A stretch of DNA of 34,400 nt, taken from contig NZ_WJFC01000136.1 in NCBI RefSeq assembly GCF_009725235.1, positions 1-34,400 on the forward strand. The letters run 5' to 3'. Below, piece by piece: positions 21,758 to 29,829 of this stretch. This DNA is from Scytonema sp. UIC 10036. GTDB lineage: Bacteria > Cyanobacteriota > Cyanobacteriia > Cyanobacteriales > Nostocaceae. How positions within the stretch are numbered: position 1 is the stretch's first letter; every line of letters begins with the position of its first letter. Made by a program: the position numbers and the translations under genes. Below the pieces are notes generated by a model. It ran no database searches. It had not been told where the DNA came from and saw only the letters and a program-made list of their open reading frames with translations.

Positions 21758-24700
21758 ATGACTATGTTTTGCAATTCCCCTCCAAAACTGAACAATCAAG
21801 AACAGGTAATAACTTTTACGCCTTTGATTGTTACTCCTGACACACCACTTGCTAAGGCAATCGCTCTCATGAGTAACGCACAAGCAACGCGTATCTCAAA
21901 AGATACAGTCTCTGCTCCACATGACTTATTCGCTGATGCTCGTGCTAGTTGTGTATTGATTGTGGAAGACAATCAACTGGTAGGAATTTTTACTGAGCGA
22001 GATGTGGTGCGCTTGATTGCTAATGGACAAAAGATTGCGGGAGTTGCGATCGCTGATGTTATGACTCACTCTGTTGTTACCCTAAAACAATCGGAGTTCA
22101 CCAATCTTTCTGTAGCACTCAGCTTGTTTCAGCATTACCAGATACGTCATCTCCCCGTTCTAGACGATGATGGGGCGGTGATTGGCTCGATCGCTCAAGA
22201 AAGCTTGCTGCAATATCTGGCTGCTCGAGTAGAGAGCGAGCAAATTCTTCGGAACAAGCAAATAGAAGCGCTGCGCCAAAGCGAATATCGCTACGCAACT
22301 CTTGCATCTGCTGCACCTGTTGGTATTTTTCGTACTGATGTGAAAGGAAATTGTATGTACGTAAACGACCGATGGTGTGAGATCGCCGGACTGACATCGG
22401 TAGAAGCAATAGGAATTGGTTGGGTCAAAGCATTGCACCCCGATGACCAAGCTCTCATTTTTGAAGAATGGAACCGTTCTGTCCGAGAAAAAGAACCATT
22501 TCGTTTGGAATACCGATTTCAGCGCTCAGATGGTAAAGTCACTTGGGTGTTTGGTCAGGCTGTGGCAGAACAAGGAGCAAATGGGCAAACGACAGGTTAC
22601 ATAGGTACGATTACTGATATTAGCGATCGCAAACAGGCACAGACGGACTTACAAAACTTGGTTGAGGGAGCAGTAGCCGTCACAGGTCACGACTTTTTCC
22701 CTGCTTTAGTCAAGTATATAGCAGCTGCCTTAGACGTGGATTACGTAGTAGTTGCCAAACTAGAAGGCAATTCCCTTACTACTTATGCGCTCTGTGCAAA
22801 TGGACAAATTCAGCCCAACATTTCTTTCTCAATAGAAAATACTCCCTGTGCTCAATCGATGGCAAACGGAATGTTTTGCTGTGCTGAAGGCGTGCAACAA
22901 CTATTTTCCAGTGTTGAACTTCTAAGTGCCCTTGAAGCGGAAAGCTATCTTAGTATTGCCCTGATAGACATTCGCGGTAATGTTATTGGTAATTTAGCCA
23001 TACTAGACAAGAAACCACTCACAAATATCCCACGAATTACGGCAATACTTCAGATTTTTGCTGCCAGAGTCAGCGCTGAACTAGAACGCCAACAAGCAAT
23101 GGAAGCTTTGTGTCGGCTGAATCAAGAACTTGAACTGAGGATAGAACAACGGACTTCTGCTTTACGTGAAAGTGAAGAACGCTGGCAGTTGGCACTTCGA
23201 GGTAGCAATGACGGTATCTGGGATTGGAACTTGAAAACCAATCAAGTTTTTTTCTCAACTCAATGGAAAGATATGCGGGGTTTTACGGAAGATGAAATTG
23301 GTGACAATCTTGAAGAATGGTTGAGCCGAATTCACCCCAGCCATCGCGATCGCGTCATAAAATCCATTAAAGAGCATTTTGCTGGCAAAACTCCCTTTTT
23401 CCAAGAAGAGTACCAGGTAGAACAGAAAGATGGCTCCTATATGTGGGTATTGGATCGGGGTCAAGCGTTGTGGGATGAGGAAGGCAACGCTATTCGCATG
23501 GCTGGTTCGGAAACTGATATTACCGAACGCAAGCAAGCAGAAGAAATTTTGCAACACCAGCTAGCAGCAATTGAAGCAGTTATTGATGGCATCGCTATCT
23601 TAGAAGGCGAGACTTACACCTATTTAAACAAAGCACATTTGGAACTCTTCGGGTACGAAAGCCCTGAAGAATTAGTCGGTAGCACCTGGAAAAAATTGTA
23701 CTCTCCTGAAGAAATCAGCCGTTTTGAACAAGAGGTGTTTCCTACACTGATGCAGCAGCGCTATTGGCAAGGAGAAGCAACTGGAACTCGAAAGGATGGC
23801 AGTACCTTTGCGGAGGGATTATCTTTAACGATGACAGAAAGTGGAGACTTAATCTGTGTGTGCCGGGATATCAGCAAGCGAAAGCAAGTTGAGGAGCAAC
23901 TCCGGCGCATGAACGAGCAACTGAATCTGGCAAATGCCGAACTGCATCAAGCAACCCGCCTCAAAGATGAGTTTCTTGCTAATATGAGTCACGAACTGCG
24001 GACTCCCCTCAATGCCATTTTAGGAATGTCAGAAGGATTACAGGAAGAAGTGTTTGGTCAGCTCAACGATCGCCAGAAACACGCCATAGCCACCATTGAA
24101 CGCAGTGGAAAACACCTCTTGGAATTGATTAACGATATTCTCGATTTGTCGAAAATTGAGTCTGGCAAATTAGAGTTGCAAACTGCTCCTGTTGCCGTTA
24201 ACTATCTGTGTAAATCCAGTGTGGCATTTGTTAGGCAACAAGCAATTAAGAAGAACCTTCAACTGACTGTAGAAGTCCCAAACGACTTACCCGAAATTGT
24301 CGTCGATGAGCGGCGTATCCGCCAGGTGCTGATTAATCTGCTGAACAATGCAGTGAAGTTTACCCCATCAGGAGGCAGTGTCAAGCTGGTAGTGCAACCC
24401 AAGGAACAGCAAGAAACCATTGTTCTTTGCTTTTCAGTGATTGACACTGGAATTGGTATTCCTCAAGAGGAAATGAGTAAACTGTTCCAGCCCTTTGTAC
24501 AGATCGATAGTAGCTTGAATCGCCAGCATACTGGAACTGGGCTGGGTTTAGCCTTGGTACGCCAACTTGTAGAATTGCATGGAGGTACGGTAGCAGTCAC
24601 AAGTGAAGTGAGCCAGGGAAGTTGTTTTACAGTGTGCTTGCCGTATGTTAGATGTTTTACCTCACTCTTCACACCTACTTCGCAAGCTCTTAATTACAGC

Positions 24701-25489
24701 ACCCTGTTAGATAAGAACTCACAGGTGCTGATTGTTGAGGATTCGAGCGTCGCTGCTGAACAAATCGCCCGGTATCTGAGCGAACTGAATATGGACGCTG
24801 CTATTTATGACAAAGGTGAAGGGGCGATCGACGCAGCACTCCGCATTCAACCATCGCTCATCTTTTTGGATCTCTTATTGCCCAACCTATCTGGATGGGA
24901 AGTCCTCAAACAACTCAAAGCACACCCACAAACAAAAAATATTCCTGTCGTGGTGATTTCCTTAGTGGATGAGCGATCGCAGGCGTTATCCTTGGGGGCT
25001 GCTGAGTACCTAGTGAAACCAATGACTCGCGAAAAGTTCCGCTATACTTTAGATAAAGTTCAGCATCCAGAACAGTTCCCGGCAACTGCACTGATTATTG
25101 CTCCAAATCCCCCAATTGAAGCGACTTCCCCTCCCTTAATCTTACTGGCAGAAGACAACGAAGCGAATATAGCAACAATCTCTAGCTATCTTGGCGCTAG
25201 AGGATATCGGCTGATTGTAGCAAGAAACGGGCGAGAAGCCGTGTCCCTTGCCAAAGCACAACACCCCGATCTGATTATCATGGACATTCAAATGCCGGGA
25301 ATGGATGGGTTGGAAGCAATGCGTTTGCTTCGTGCTGATGGGAAGTTTCTTCATACCCCGATTGTTGCGCTGACTGCGTTAGCCATGCCTGGAGATCGGG
25401 AAAACTGTATATCAGCAGGAGCAAATGAATATTTGACCAAACCTGTAAAACTGAAACTTTTAGTAGAGACAATCAAACACTTAATATAG
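21758..25489 (+). CDS. Hybrid sensor histidine kinase: CBS pair-PAS-GAF-PAS-PAS-HisKA-HATPase-REC-REC
   Basis: 1243 residues, no membrane segment, so cytosolic. Order: two CBS domains (20-165, with VLIVEDNQLVGIFTERDVVR), PAS (172-297, ending DISDRKQAQ), GAF (299-450), coiled coil, PAS (465-592), PAS (600-714), HisKA (735-800) with phospho-accepting His745 in NMSHELRTPLNAILG, and HATPase (845-962) with N box NLLNNAVKF, DTGIGIP and TGTGLGLALV. Two receivers follow: Asp1038 in FLDLLLP and Asp1176 in IIMDIQMPG, with the KP lysines present. The GAF lacks the Cys-His pair of bilin-binding GAFs. CBS domains suggest adenine-nucleotide sensing. ATG 21758. Followed 11 bp later by a second kinase. Confidence 0.93.
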   Translation: MTMFCNSPPKLNNQEQVITFTPLIVTPDTPLAKAIALMSNAQATRISKDTVSAPHDLFADARASCVLIVEDNQLVGIFTERDVVRLIANGQKIAGVAIADVMTHSVVTLKQSEFTNLSVALSLFQHYQIRHLPVLDDDGAVIGSIAQESLLQYLAARVESEQILRNKQIEALRQSEYRYATLASAAPVGIFRTDVKGNCMYVNDRWCEIAGLTSVEAIGIGWVKALHPDDQALIFEEWNRSVREKEPFRLEYRFQRSDGKVTWVFGQAVAEQGANGQTTGYIGTITDISDRKQAQTDLQNLVEGAVAVTGHDFFPALVKYIAAALDVDYVVVAKLEGNSLTTYALCANGQIQPNISFSIENTPCAQSMANGMFCCAEGVQQLFSSVELLSALEAESYLSIALIDIRGNVIGNLAILDKKPLTNIPRITAILQIFAARVSAELERQQAMEALCRLNQELELRIEQRTSALRESEERWQLALRGSNDGIWDWNLKTNQVFFSTQWKDMRGFTEDEIGDNLEEWLSRIHPSHRDRVIKSIKEHFAGKTPFFQEEYQVEQKDGSYMWVLDRGQALWDEEGNAIRMAGSETDITERKQAEEILQHQLAAIEAVIDGIAILEGETYTYLNKAHLELFGYESPEELVGSTWKKLYSPEEISRFEQEVFPTLMQQRYWQGEATGTRKDGSTFAEGLSLTMTESGDLICVCRDISKRKQVEEQLRRMNEQLNLANAELHQATRLKDEFLANMSHELRTPLNAILGMSEGLQEEVFGQLNDRQKHAIATIERSGKHLLELINDILDLSKIESGKLELQTAPVAVNYLCKSSVAFVRQQAIKKNLQLTVEVPNDLPEIVVDERRIRQVLINLLNNAVKFTPSGGSVKLVVQPKEQQETIVLCFSVIDTGIGIPQEEMSKLFQPFVQIDSSLNRQHTGTGLGLALVRQLVELHGGTVAVTSEVSQGSCFTVCLPYVRCFTSLFTPTSQALNYSTLLDKNSQVLIVEDSSVAAEQIARYLSELNMDAAIYDKGEGAIDAALRIQPSLIFLDLLLPNLSGWEVLKQLKAHPQTKNIPVVVISLVDERSQALSLGAAEYLVKPMTREKFRYTLDKVQHPEQFPATALIIAPNPPIEATSPPLILLAEDNEANIATISSYLGARGYRLIVARNGREAVSLAKAQHPDLIIMDIQMPGMDGLEAMRLLRADGKFLHTPIVALTALAMPGDRENCISAGANEYLTKPVKLKLLVETIKHLI

Positions 25490-25500
25490 CGATCCTGATT

Positions 25501-26571
25501 ATGGGAACTGCACCTACAATTTTGATTATCGATGACGAACCCGATAACTTTGATGTGATTGACACATTATTAGATACCGAAGGCTATCAATTAAGCTATG
25601 TCTCTAATGGAGAACAAGCCCTTGCTCTACTAAAGGCATTTCAGCCCGATGTGATTTTATTAGATGTGATGATGCCTCAAATGAATGGCATTGAATTTTG
25701 CCAAAAATTCAAGTCTCATCCTCAATGGAAGCACATTCCAGTGATTATGGTAACCGCGTTGACTGCGAAAGAAGATTTATCCAAGTGTCTAGCATTAGGA
25801 GCGGACGACTTCATTAGCAAACCTGTTAACGGAGTAGAACTGCGTTCTCGCGTAAAATCAATGTTGCGTATCAAGAAACAATACGATACGTTGCAAGAAA
25901 CTCTGCGCTTGCGAGAAAATCTCTCTGAGATGATTGTACACGATCTGCGGAATCCACTTACTACAATCATCATGGCTACAGAAATTTTAGGAATGGCTAA
26001 ATTTTCCCCTGAACTCCTGCAAAAAAAAACCGATGCGATCGTTAGATCGGCAAGACAATTACAATCATTAATTGATAATTTGCTGCTCATGGCAAAATTA
26101 GAATCAGGCAAAATGATTCTTCAACGAACAGAAGTTGATTTGTTTGCTATTTGTTATTCAGCAATTTCCGATCTGGAAATATTTGCCGAGCAAAAAAAAC
26201 TAAAACTGGTTGTAAGCTTACCTGCAATTGGTGGTAGTGTCAGCGTAGATCTCAATTTGTTTCGTCGAGTTCTTGACAATCTACTGTTCAATGCCATTAA
26301 ATTTGCACCTTACAATAGTGAAATTATGTTGTGTGCTGATTATCCAAAACCAGGTCGAGCAAGAATTCAGGTAGCTGATTCAGGACCGGGAGTTAAAGAA
26401 GAATTGCGCCAAAAGATTTTTGAGAAATACGAAATTGGTACTCCGATGAAAGAAGTATCTCAAATTGGGTTGGGGCTAGCTTTTTGTAAAATGACTGTTG
26501 AAGCGCATGGGGGTTCCATTAAAGTGGAAAAAAACGAGCCAAAAGGGGCAATTTTTACTGTAGAGATTTGA
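25501..26571 (+). CDS. Receiver-histidine kinase (REC-HisKA-HATPase), phosphorelay partner
   Basis: 356 residues. A receiver comes first (TILIIDDEPDN, phosphorylatable Asp55 in VILLDVMMP, KP at FISKPVN), then a short coil, then HisKA with His147 in EMIVHDLRNPLTTI, and a HATPase with NLLFNAIKFAP, DSGPGV and IGLGLAFCK. It has no output DNA-binding domain and no sensory domain. Such REC-kinases are usually fed by a phosphorelay and signal onward by phosphotransfer. The 11-bp gap after the big hybrid kinase argues for one operon and for the upstream receivers or kinase acting on Asp55. No downstream DNA-binding regulator is seen next to it. Confidence 0.92.
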   Translation: MGTAPTILIIDDEPDNFDVIDTLLDTEGYQLSYVSNGEQALALLKAFQPDVILLDVMMPQMNGIEFCQKFKSHPQWKHIPVIMVTALTAKEDLSKCLALGADDFISKPVNGVELRSRVKSMLRIKKQYDTLQETLRLRENLSEMIVHDLRNPLTTIIMATEILGMAKFSPELLQKKTDAIVRSARQLQSLIDNLLLMAKLESGKMILQRTEVDLFAICYSAISDLEIFAEQKKLKLVVSLPAIGGSVSVDLNLFRRVLDNLLFNAIKFAPYNSEIMLCADYPKPGRARIQVADSGPGVKEELRQKIFEKYEIGTPMKEVSQIGLGLAFCKMTVEAHGGSIKVEKNEPKGAIFTVEI

Positions 26572-26709
26572 TCTGTCATGCAAGACGTTTTTGGATGAGT
26601 AAATTATACCAATTATATTTATTAAAATAAAACATTGAGATGCTGCTCGGTTAAGGTTAAAAATACGAAAATATGTAGGTTGGGTTGAGGAACGAAACCC
26701 AACATTTAC

Positions 26710-26851
26710 GGGAGCATCCCGTTTTTGCGTAAAGAGCAAACCCCACTAGCCCTCCCCTTACAAAAGTCCGGGAACAAGAATGATTTCCCCCCTTGCTAAG
26801 GGGGGATTAAGGGGGGTAAAAAATGTGAATTGACAAAATTGGGATGCTCCC
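26710..26851. mobile_element. 142-bp MITE-like element with 8-bp target duplication
   Basis: Both ends read GGGAGCATCCC inward: 11 identical bases, with 16 of the first 18 matching. Flanks ACATTTAC (26702-26709) and ACATTTAC (26852-26859) are identical and represent one copy of the sequence found once in repeat copy 2. No transposase is encoded, so it would depend on one elsewhere. The insertion-sequence family is not identified. Confidence 0.85.
26762..26820. repeat. G-run intergenic repeat, copy C, inside the MITE-like element
   Basis: Starts AAAAGTCCGGGAAC, shared with copy A at 6850, then a CCCCCC run and GGGGGGATTAAGGGGGG. It makes up nearly half of the element. Confidence 0.75.
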
Positions 26852-26952
26852 ACATTTACAAGCATTCTTTGAATTTTTCCACAGATTTACCCAACCTACA
26901 AAAATTGGGAATGCAGACAGGTGGGCTGCTGCAGAGCGAGTAGACAGAGCAC

Positions 26953-27015
26953 TAGAGGCTCCGCCTCTAATAAGGCATTCCCAGCCTCAGGCTGGGAACG
27001 AGGGAGGCTGGGAAC
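26953..27015. repeat. GC-rich hairpin repeats
   Basis: TAGAGGC-TCC-GCCTCTA (26953-26969) and TTCCCAGCC-TCA-GGCTGGGAA (26978-26998) are perfect hairpins, followed by a second GGAGGCTGGGAACGAG unit. The pattern is a familiar intergenic repeat of Nostocales; function unknown. Confidence 0.7.
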
Positions 27016-27069
27016 GAGAGCGGGGGGTCTGTTCACTTAGCCATCAAAACTTGTGTGGAAGGGGTGTCA

Positions 27070-28764
27070 TTAATTAATCCTAAACACTGACTCAACAGTT
27101 GACATAATAGAGTCTCGTGCATCTTTCAAAGTCTGGGCTATGGGATGCTTTGTCTGCAAAAAGACTCGCGCACAATTGCGCCCTGGCATTCCAGAAATGG
27201 AACCACCTGGATGAGTCCCCGCACCTGTCAGGAACAAGTTTTCAATTGGTGTTTTGTAGTTCGCTATTTCTGGCAAGGGACGGAAAAATACCATTTGATC
27301 TAAAGTCATATCAATGTGGTAGTAATTCCCCTTATAAGCACCCAATCTTTCTCCTAATTCAGCTGGACTTTCTACACGGCGTGCAATTATTGCGTCTTTC
27401 ACATTTGGTGCGTATTCTGCTAATTTGTCAACCACTCTATCTGCAACTTTGTTCTTGAGTTCATCTGTCCAACCCGTACCCTTTAATCCAGTACCATTTG
27501 CATTTGCAACTTGATATGGGGCAAAAAACTCAATCCATACAGTGTGCTTTCCTGGTGGTGCCATTGTCGGATCTAACACTGTTGGCACAACGACATACAT
27601 GGATGGATCGGAATCTGGAATTTCTCCCAAGGTACATTTACTATGAGCTTGCTCTACATGGGCGATAGAATCAGCAATTAATACGGAACCAATGAGATAT
27701 TCATCCCTATGTTGGTAGCGTTCAAAGCGCGGGGCTTCATTTAAAGCTAAGTCTATCTTGAGGATAGTTTCGTTGTTATTCACAATGCGACGTTCTAATC
27801 TTTCTTTTAAATTAGGATCGGCAGCATTGATATCCCTTGTATCTACTAATTGTAAAAAGACTCGCTGAGCGTCAATATTAGAGATGACTCCATGTTTAGC
27901 ACGATACTCTGTACCGTTCTCGAGTTGGACGCCGACTGCACGACCATCATCGATCAAAATCTTCTTAACTTGGCTATCTGTTAAGATAGTACCGCCCTGA
28001 CTTGTTACCAAATTGACTAGAGCTTGTACTAATGCCCCAGTACCGCCACGAGGTCTTGCCATACCGGGGTCGTGACGCATTGCCATCATAATTGCACCAA
28101 TGGCAATGGTTTTTTGTGAGGGCGGCGCACCTAATTCAGCAGCGAGTCTTGCAAGAGGTGCTTTCAAAAATTCTGAATCAAACCACTCATTGAGAAGATC
28201 TTCCGCACTGGTCATCATGTTGCGAACGAAGTCCAGCGTTTTGTTAGCAGAACCGATAACTGAAAATAAGTCTTTTATTTTTGCGATATCGTAGTTGCCT
28301 AAAATATCTAATATTGATTTTGGTGGTGCGTTAAACATGGGAATCATTGCACCAAGTGCTCGCTGCCAATACTTTGTATACTCTGCGTATTTTTTGGCAT
28401 CGCGATCGCTATAACGAGCAATTTCTGCACAAGTTTTTTCTAGGGACTTATGACCTAAGAAGTACTTCCCGTCAGGATGGGGGCAGAAAACAACTGGATC
28501 GCACTCTAAATATTCTAAACCATACTTGTGTAACTCTAATTCTTCTACAACTGGCCCCAAATGAATAAACTCGTGGTCAATAGCACACAAGTTAAATTTA
28601 AATCCTGGTGCTTCCTTCGGCAAACACTCCTCGGTTGTTGCCGCACCACCGGGAACAGAACGCTTTTCCAGTAACAAGACGCTGTAACCCGCTTTTAACA
28701 AGTAAGCAGCACAAACTAACCCATTGTGTCCTGCTCCAATAATTACAACATCATACGTTTGCAT
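27070..28764 (-). CDS. crtO: Beta-carotene ketolase CrtO
   Basis: 564 residues. CrtO adds a 4-keto group to beta-carotene, giving echinenone and, with two rounds, canthaxanthin. It is a flavoprotein related to phytoene desaturase, unlike the di-iron ketolase CrtW. The FAD-binding N-terminus reads VVIIGAGHNGLVCAAYLLKAG with LLEKRSVPGGAATTEE following. Throughout it matches the Synechocystis CrtO sequence as I remember it (CAIDHEFI.LGPV, LNEWFDSE, RPRGGTGALVQALV, VWIEFFAPY, RRVESPAELGERLG). The C-terminus carries NLFLTGAGTHPGGSISGMPG, the second dinucleotide-binding motif. Length fits. ATG at 28762-28764. Downstream are repeats, upstream a palindrome at 28810. Confidence 0.95.
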   Translation of the reverse strand: MQTYDVVIIGAGHNGLVCAAYLLKAGYSVLLLEKRSVPGGAATTEECLPKEAPGFKFNLCAIDHEFIHLGPVVEELELHKYGLEYLECDPVVFCPHPDGKYFLGHKSLEKTCAEIARYSDRDAKKYAEYTKYWQRALGAMIPMFNAPPKSILDILGNYDIAKIKDLFSVIGSANKTLDFVRNMMTSAEDLLNEWFDSEFLKAPLARLAAELGAPPSQKTIAIGAIMMAMRHDPGMARPRGGTGALVQALVNLVTSQGGTILTDSQVKKILIDDGRAVGVQLENGTEYRAKHGVISNIDAQRVFLQLVDTRDINAADPNLKERLERRIVNNNETILKIDLALNEAPRFERYQHRDEYLIGSVLIADSIAHVEQAHSKCTLGEIPDSDPSMYVVVPTVLDPTMAPPGKHTVWIEFFAPYQVANANGTGLKGTGWTDELKNKVADRVVDKLAEYAPNVKDAIIARRVESPAELGERLGAYKGNYYHIDMTLDQMVFFRPLPEIANYKTPIENLFLTGAGTHPGGSISGMPGRNCARVFLQTKHPIAQTLKDARDSIMSTVESVFRIN

Positions 28765-28809
28765 AGTTGATTTTTAGCCACTAGATTTATTCCAAAGAAT
28801 ACAAAATTC

Positions 28810-28830
28810 CGAGTGACCTTTCATCACTCG
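28810..28830. promoter_or_regulatory. Palindrome upstream of crtO
   Basis: CGAGTGA-CCTTTCA-TCACTCG, a perfect 7-bp inverted repeat, is 46-66 bases upstream of the crtO start. It could be an operator or leader hairpin. No known regulator site is recognised. Confidence 0.35.
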
Positions 28831-28870
28831 TGAGTTATAAAAATTAACCTTTAGAGATATATTGAGACTG

Positions 28871-28903
28871 AGAACCCCGACTTCTTCAAGAATTCGAGGT
28901 TCT
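28871..28903. repeat. Hairpin repeat AGAACCCCGACTTCTT, copy 2
   Basis: Left arm AGAACCCCGACTTCTT, right arm AAGAATTCGAGGTTCT. Related to the hairpin at 11971-12003, and a decayed start (AGAACCCCGATTT) is visible near 11659. Confidence 0.6.
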
Positions 28904-29000
28904 GAATACAGTTAAGGTTAACCCTTAATATTATTAAACCTAGAAGCTGCTTTCAAAAAGTCAATTTCCCAATTTTAAACCCCTATTCACTGGTCACTAC

Positions 29001-29741
29001 TCACTGTGCAGAAGGTAGATTTTTTACATAAGCTTCTACCAAAAGTCTTAGGCTTTCTTTTTGTACTTTCATCTCTTTCACACGTAAAGCCATATCATCA
29101 AATACAAAATATGGTAAAGCGAGCAGTTCTTTTACCTTTTCCATTAAAGCAACAACTATATCTAGAGCAATCCCTTCTCCCTCAGTGCAGTTGAAATTTT
29201 CTAGCATCACGGGTTTATCTTGAGTGCGAGGACTAACCATTGCTGCAAAACATATCGATTGAGTCTTGCCTCGATCTTGTACCAGGATTTTTCCATTAAA
29301 TGTCATCTTACCACTTCCTGGCAGATAAATCTGTATTTCTTGCGGCTTAAGGGTAACAATTCTATCATCTACATTCAAATAAAAATCTTGCATTTGACTG
29401 CGAATGTAGTTAGACTTCAAAGCATTGTTGATATCTGCTTCTGTCAACACAACACGAGCAGTCGCATTAACTGGCTTATTAAGTTCGACTTGACCAAATA
29501 GAGCACTTAGAGGATTAACGGAAACACCGTCTGTTTGCAGTACTAATTCCTGTAAGCGGATGTTTTTTATAACTAGCCCCCGACCTGCAACCGAGACTCC
29601 ATCAACTTCTCCCTGAATTATCTTTAGCAGGTCAGTTTGTACATCTACTTCTATTTTGTCAACACTATCCATCTGCTGAGATAGCGTTTTTTCAGCTACT
29701 TGTGACAGCATTTGTTCTTCAATCTTTTGCTGTTCTAACAT
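29001..29741 (-). CDS. DUF2993 (LmeA-like lipid-binding) protein
   Basis: 246 residues. The family includes mycobacterial LmeA, which binds phospholipid and helps envelope biogenesis; cyanobacterial members are common and uncharacterised. Visible: IEVDVQTDLLKIIQGEVDGV, then GRGLVIKNIRLQELVLQTDG, then the conserved NPLSALFGQVELNKPVNAT, then a beta-sheet region ending in LPYFVFDDMALRV. There is no N-terminal signal peptide in the copy read here (it begins MLEQQKIEEQMLSQVAEK), so it may be cytosolic or peripheral. ATG at 29739-29741. It lies about 90 bases behind a CYP110 gene on the same strand and may share its transcript. Confidence 0.88.
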   Translation of the reverse strand: MLEQQKIEEQMLSQVAEKTLSQQMDSVDKIEVDVQTDLLKIIQGEVDGVSVAGRGLVIKNIRLQELVLQTDGVSVNPLSALFGQVELNKPVNATARVVLTEADINNALKSNYIRSQMQDFYLNVDDRIVTLKPQEIQIYLPGSGKMTFNGKILVQDRGKTQSICFAAMVSPRTQDKPVMLENFNCTEGEGIALDIVVALMEKVKELLALPYFVFDDMALRVKEMKVQKESLRLLVEAYVKNLPSAQ

Positions 29742-29829
29742 AAATTCACTATTTCCTACCCTACATCTCTTATTGCCTAATTTAGACGCTGATACTTGGA
29801 GGTGTATCTACATGAAGATATAGAAAATT

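Larger units (their letters stand above)
26641..26900 (-). repeat. Foldback repeat (TGTAGGTTGGGT family), copy 3, split by an insertion
   Basis: Read on the minus strand relative to copy 2. The left part has CGAAAATATGTAGGTTGGGT and GAACGAAACCCAACATTTAC. The right part, after the 142-bp insertion, resumes at ACATTTAC and ends TTTACCCAACCTACA. The resumed part has the same length as the matching part of copy 2. Confidence 0.85.
26572..27069. other. Intergenic region made of nested repeats
   Basis: 498 bases between convergent genes with no credible coding sequence. After a short AT-rich spacer it is composed of foldback repeat copy 3, the MITE-like insertion within it, and a set of GC hairpins at 26953-27015. 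Each is described separately. Confidence 0.75.

Noticed and set aside
22656..23110. Bilin-binding (phytochrome or cyanobacteriochrome) GAF in the hybrid kinase
   Set aside because: The Cys-His pair expected for a bilin attachment site is not seen; the conserved Cys residues are in an ordinary GAF context.
26844..27077. 77-codon open frame at the right end of the MITE-containing region
   Set aside because: It runs through repeat copy 3 and the GC hairpins and into the crtO 3' end; no family pattern.
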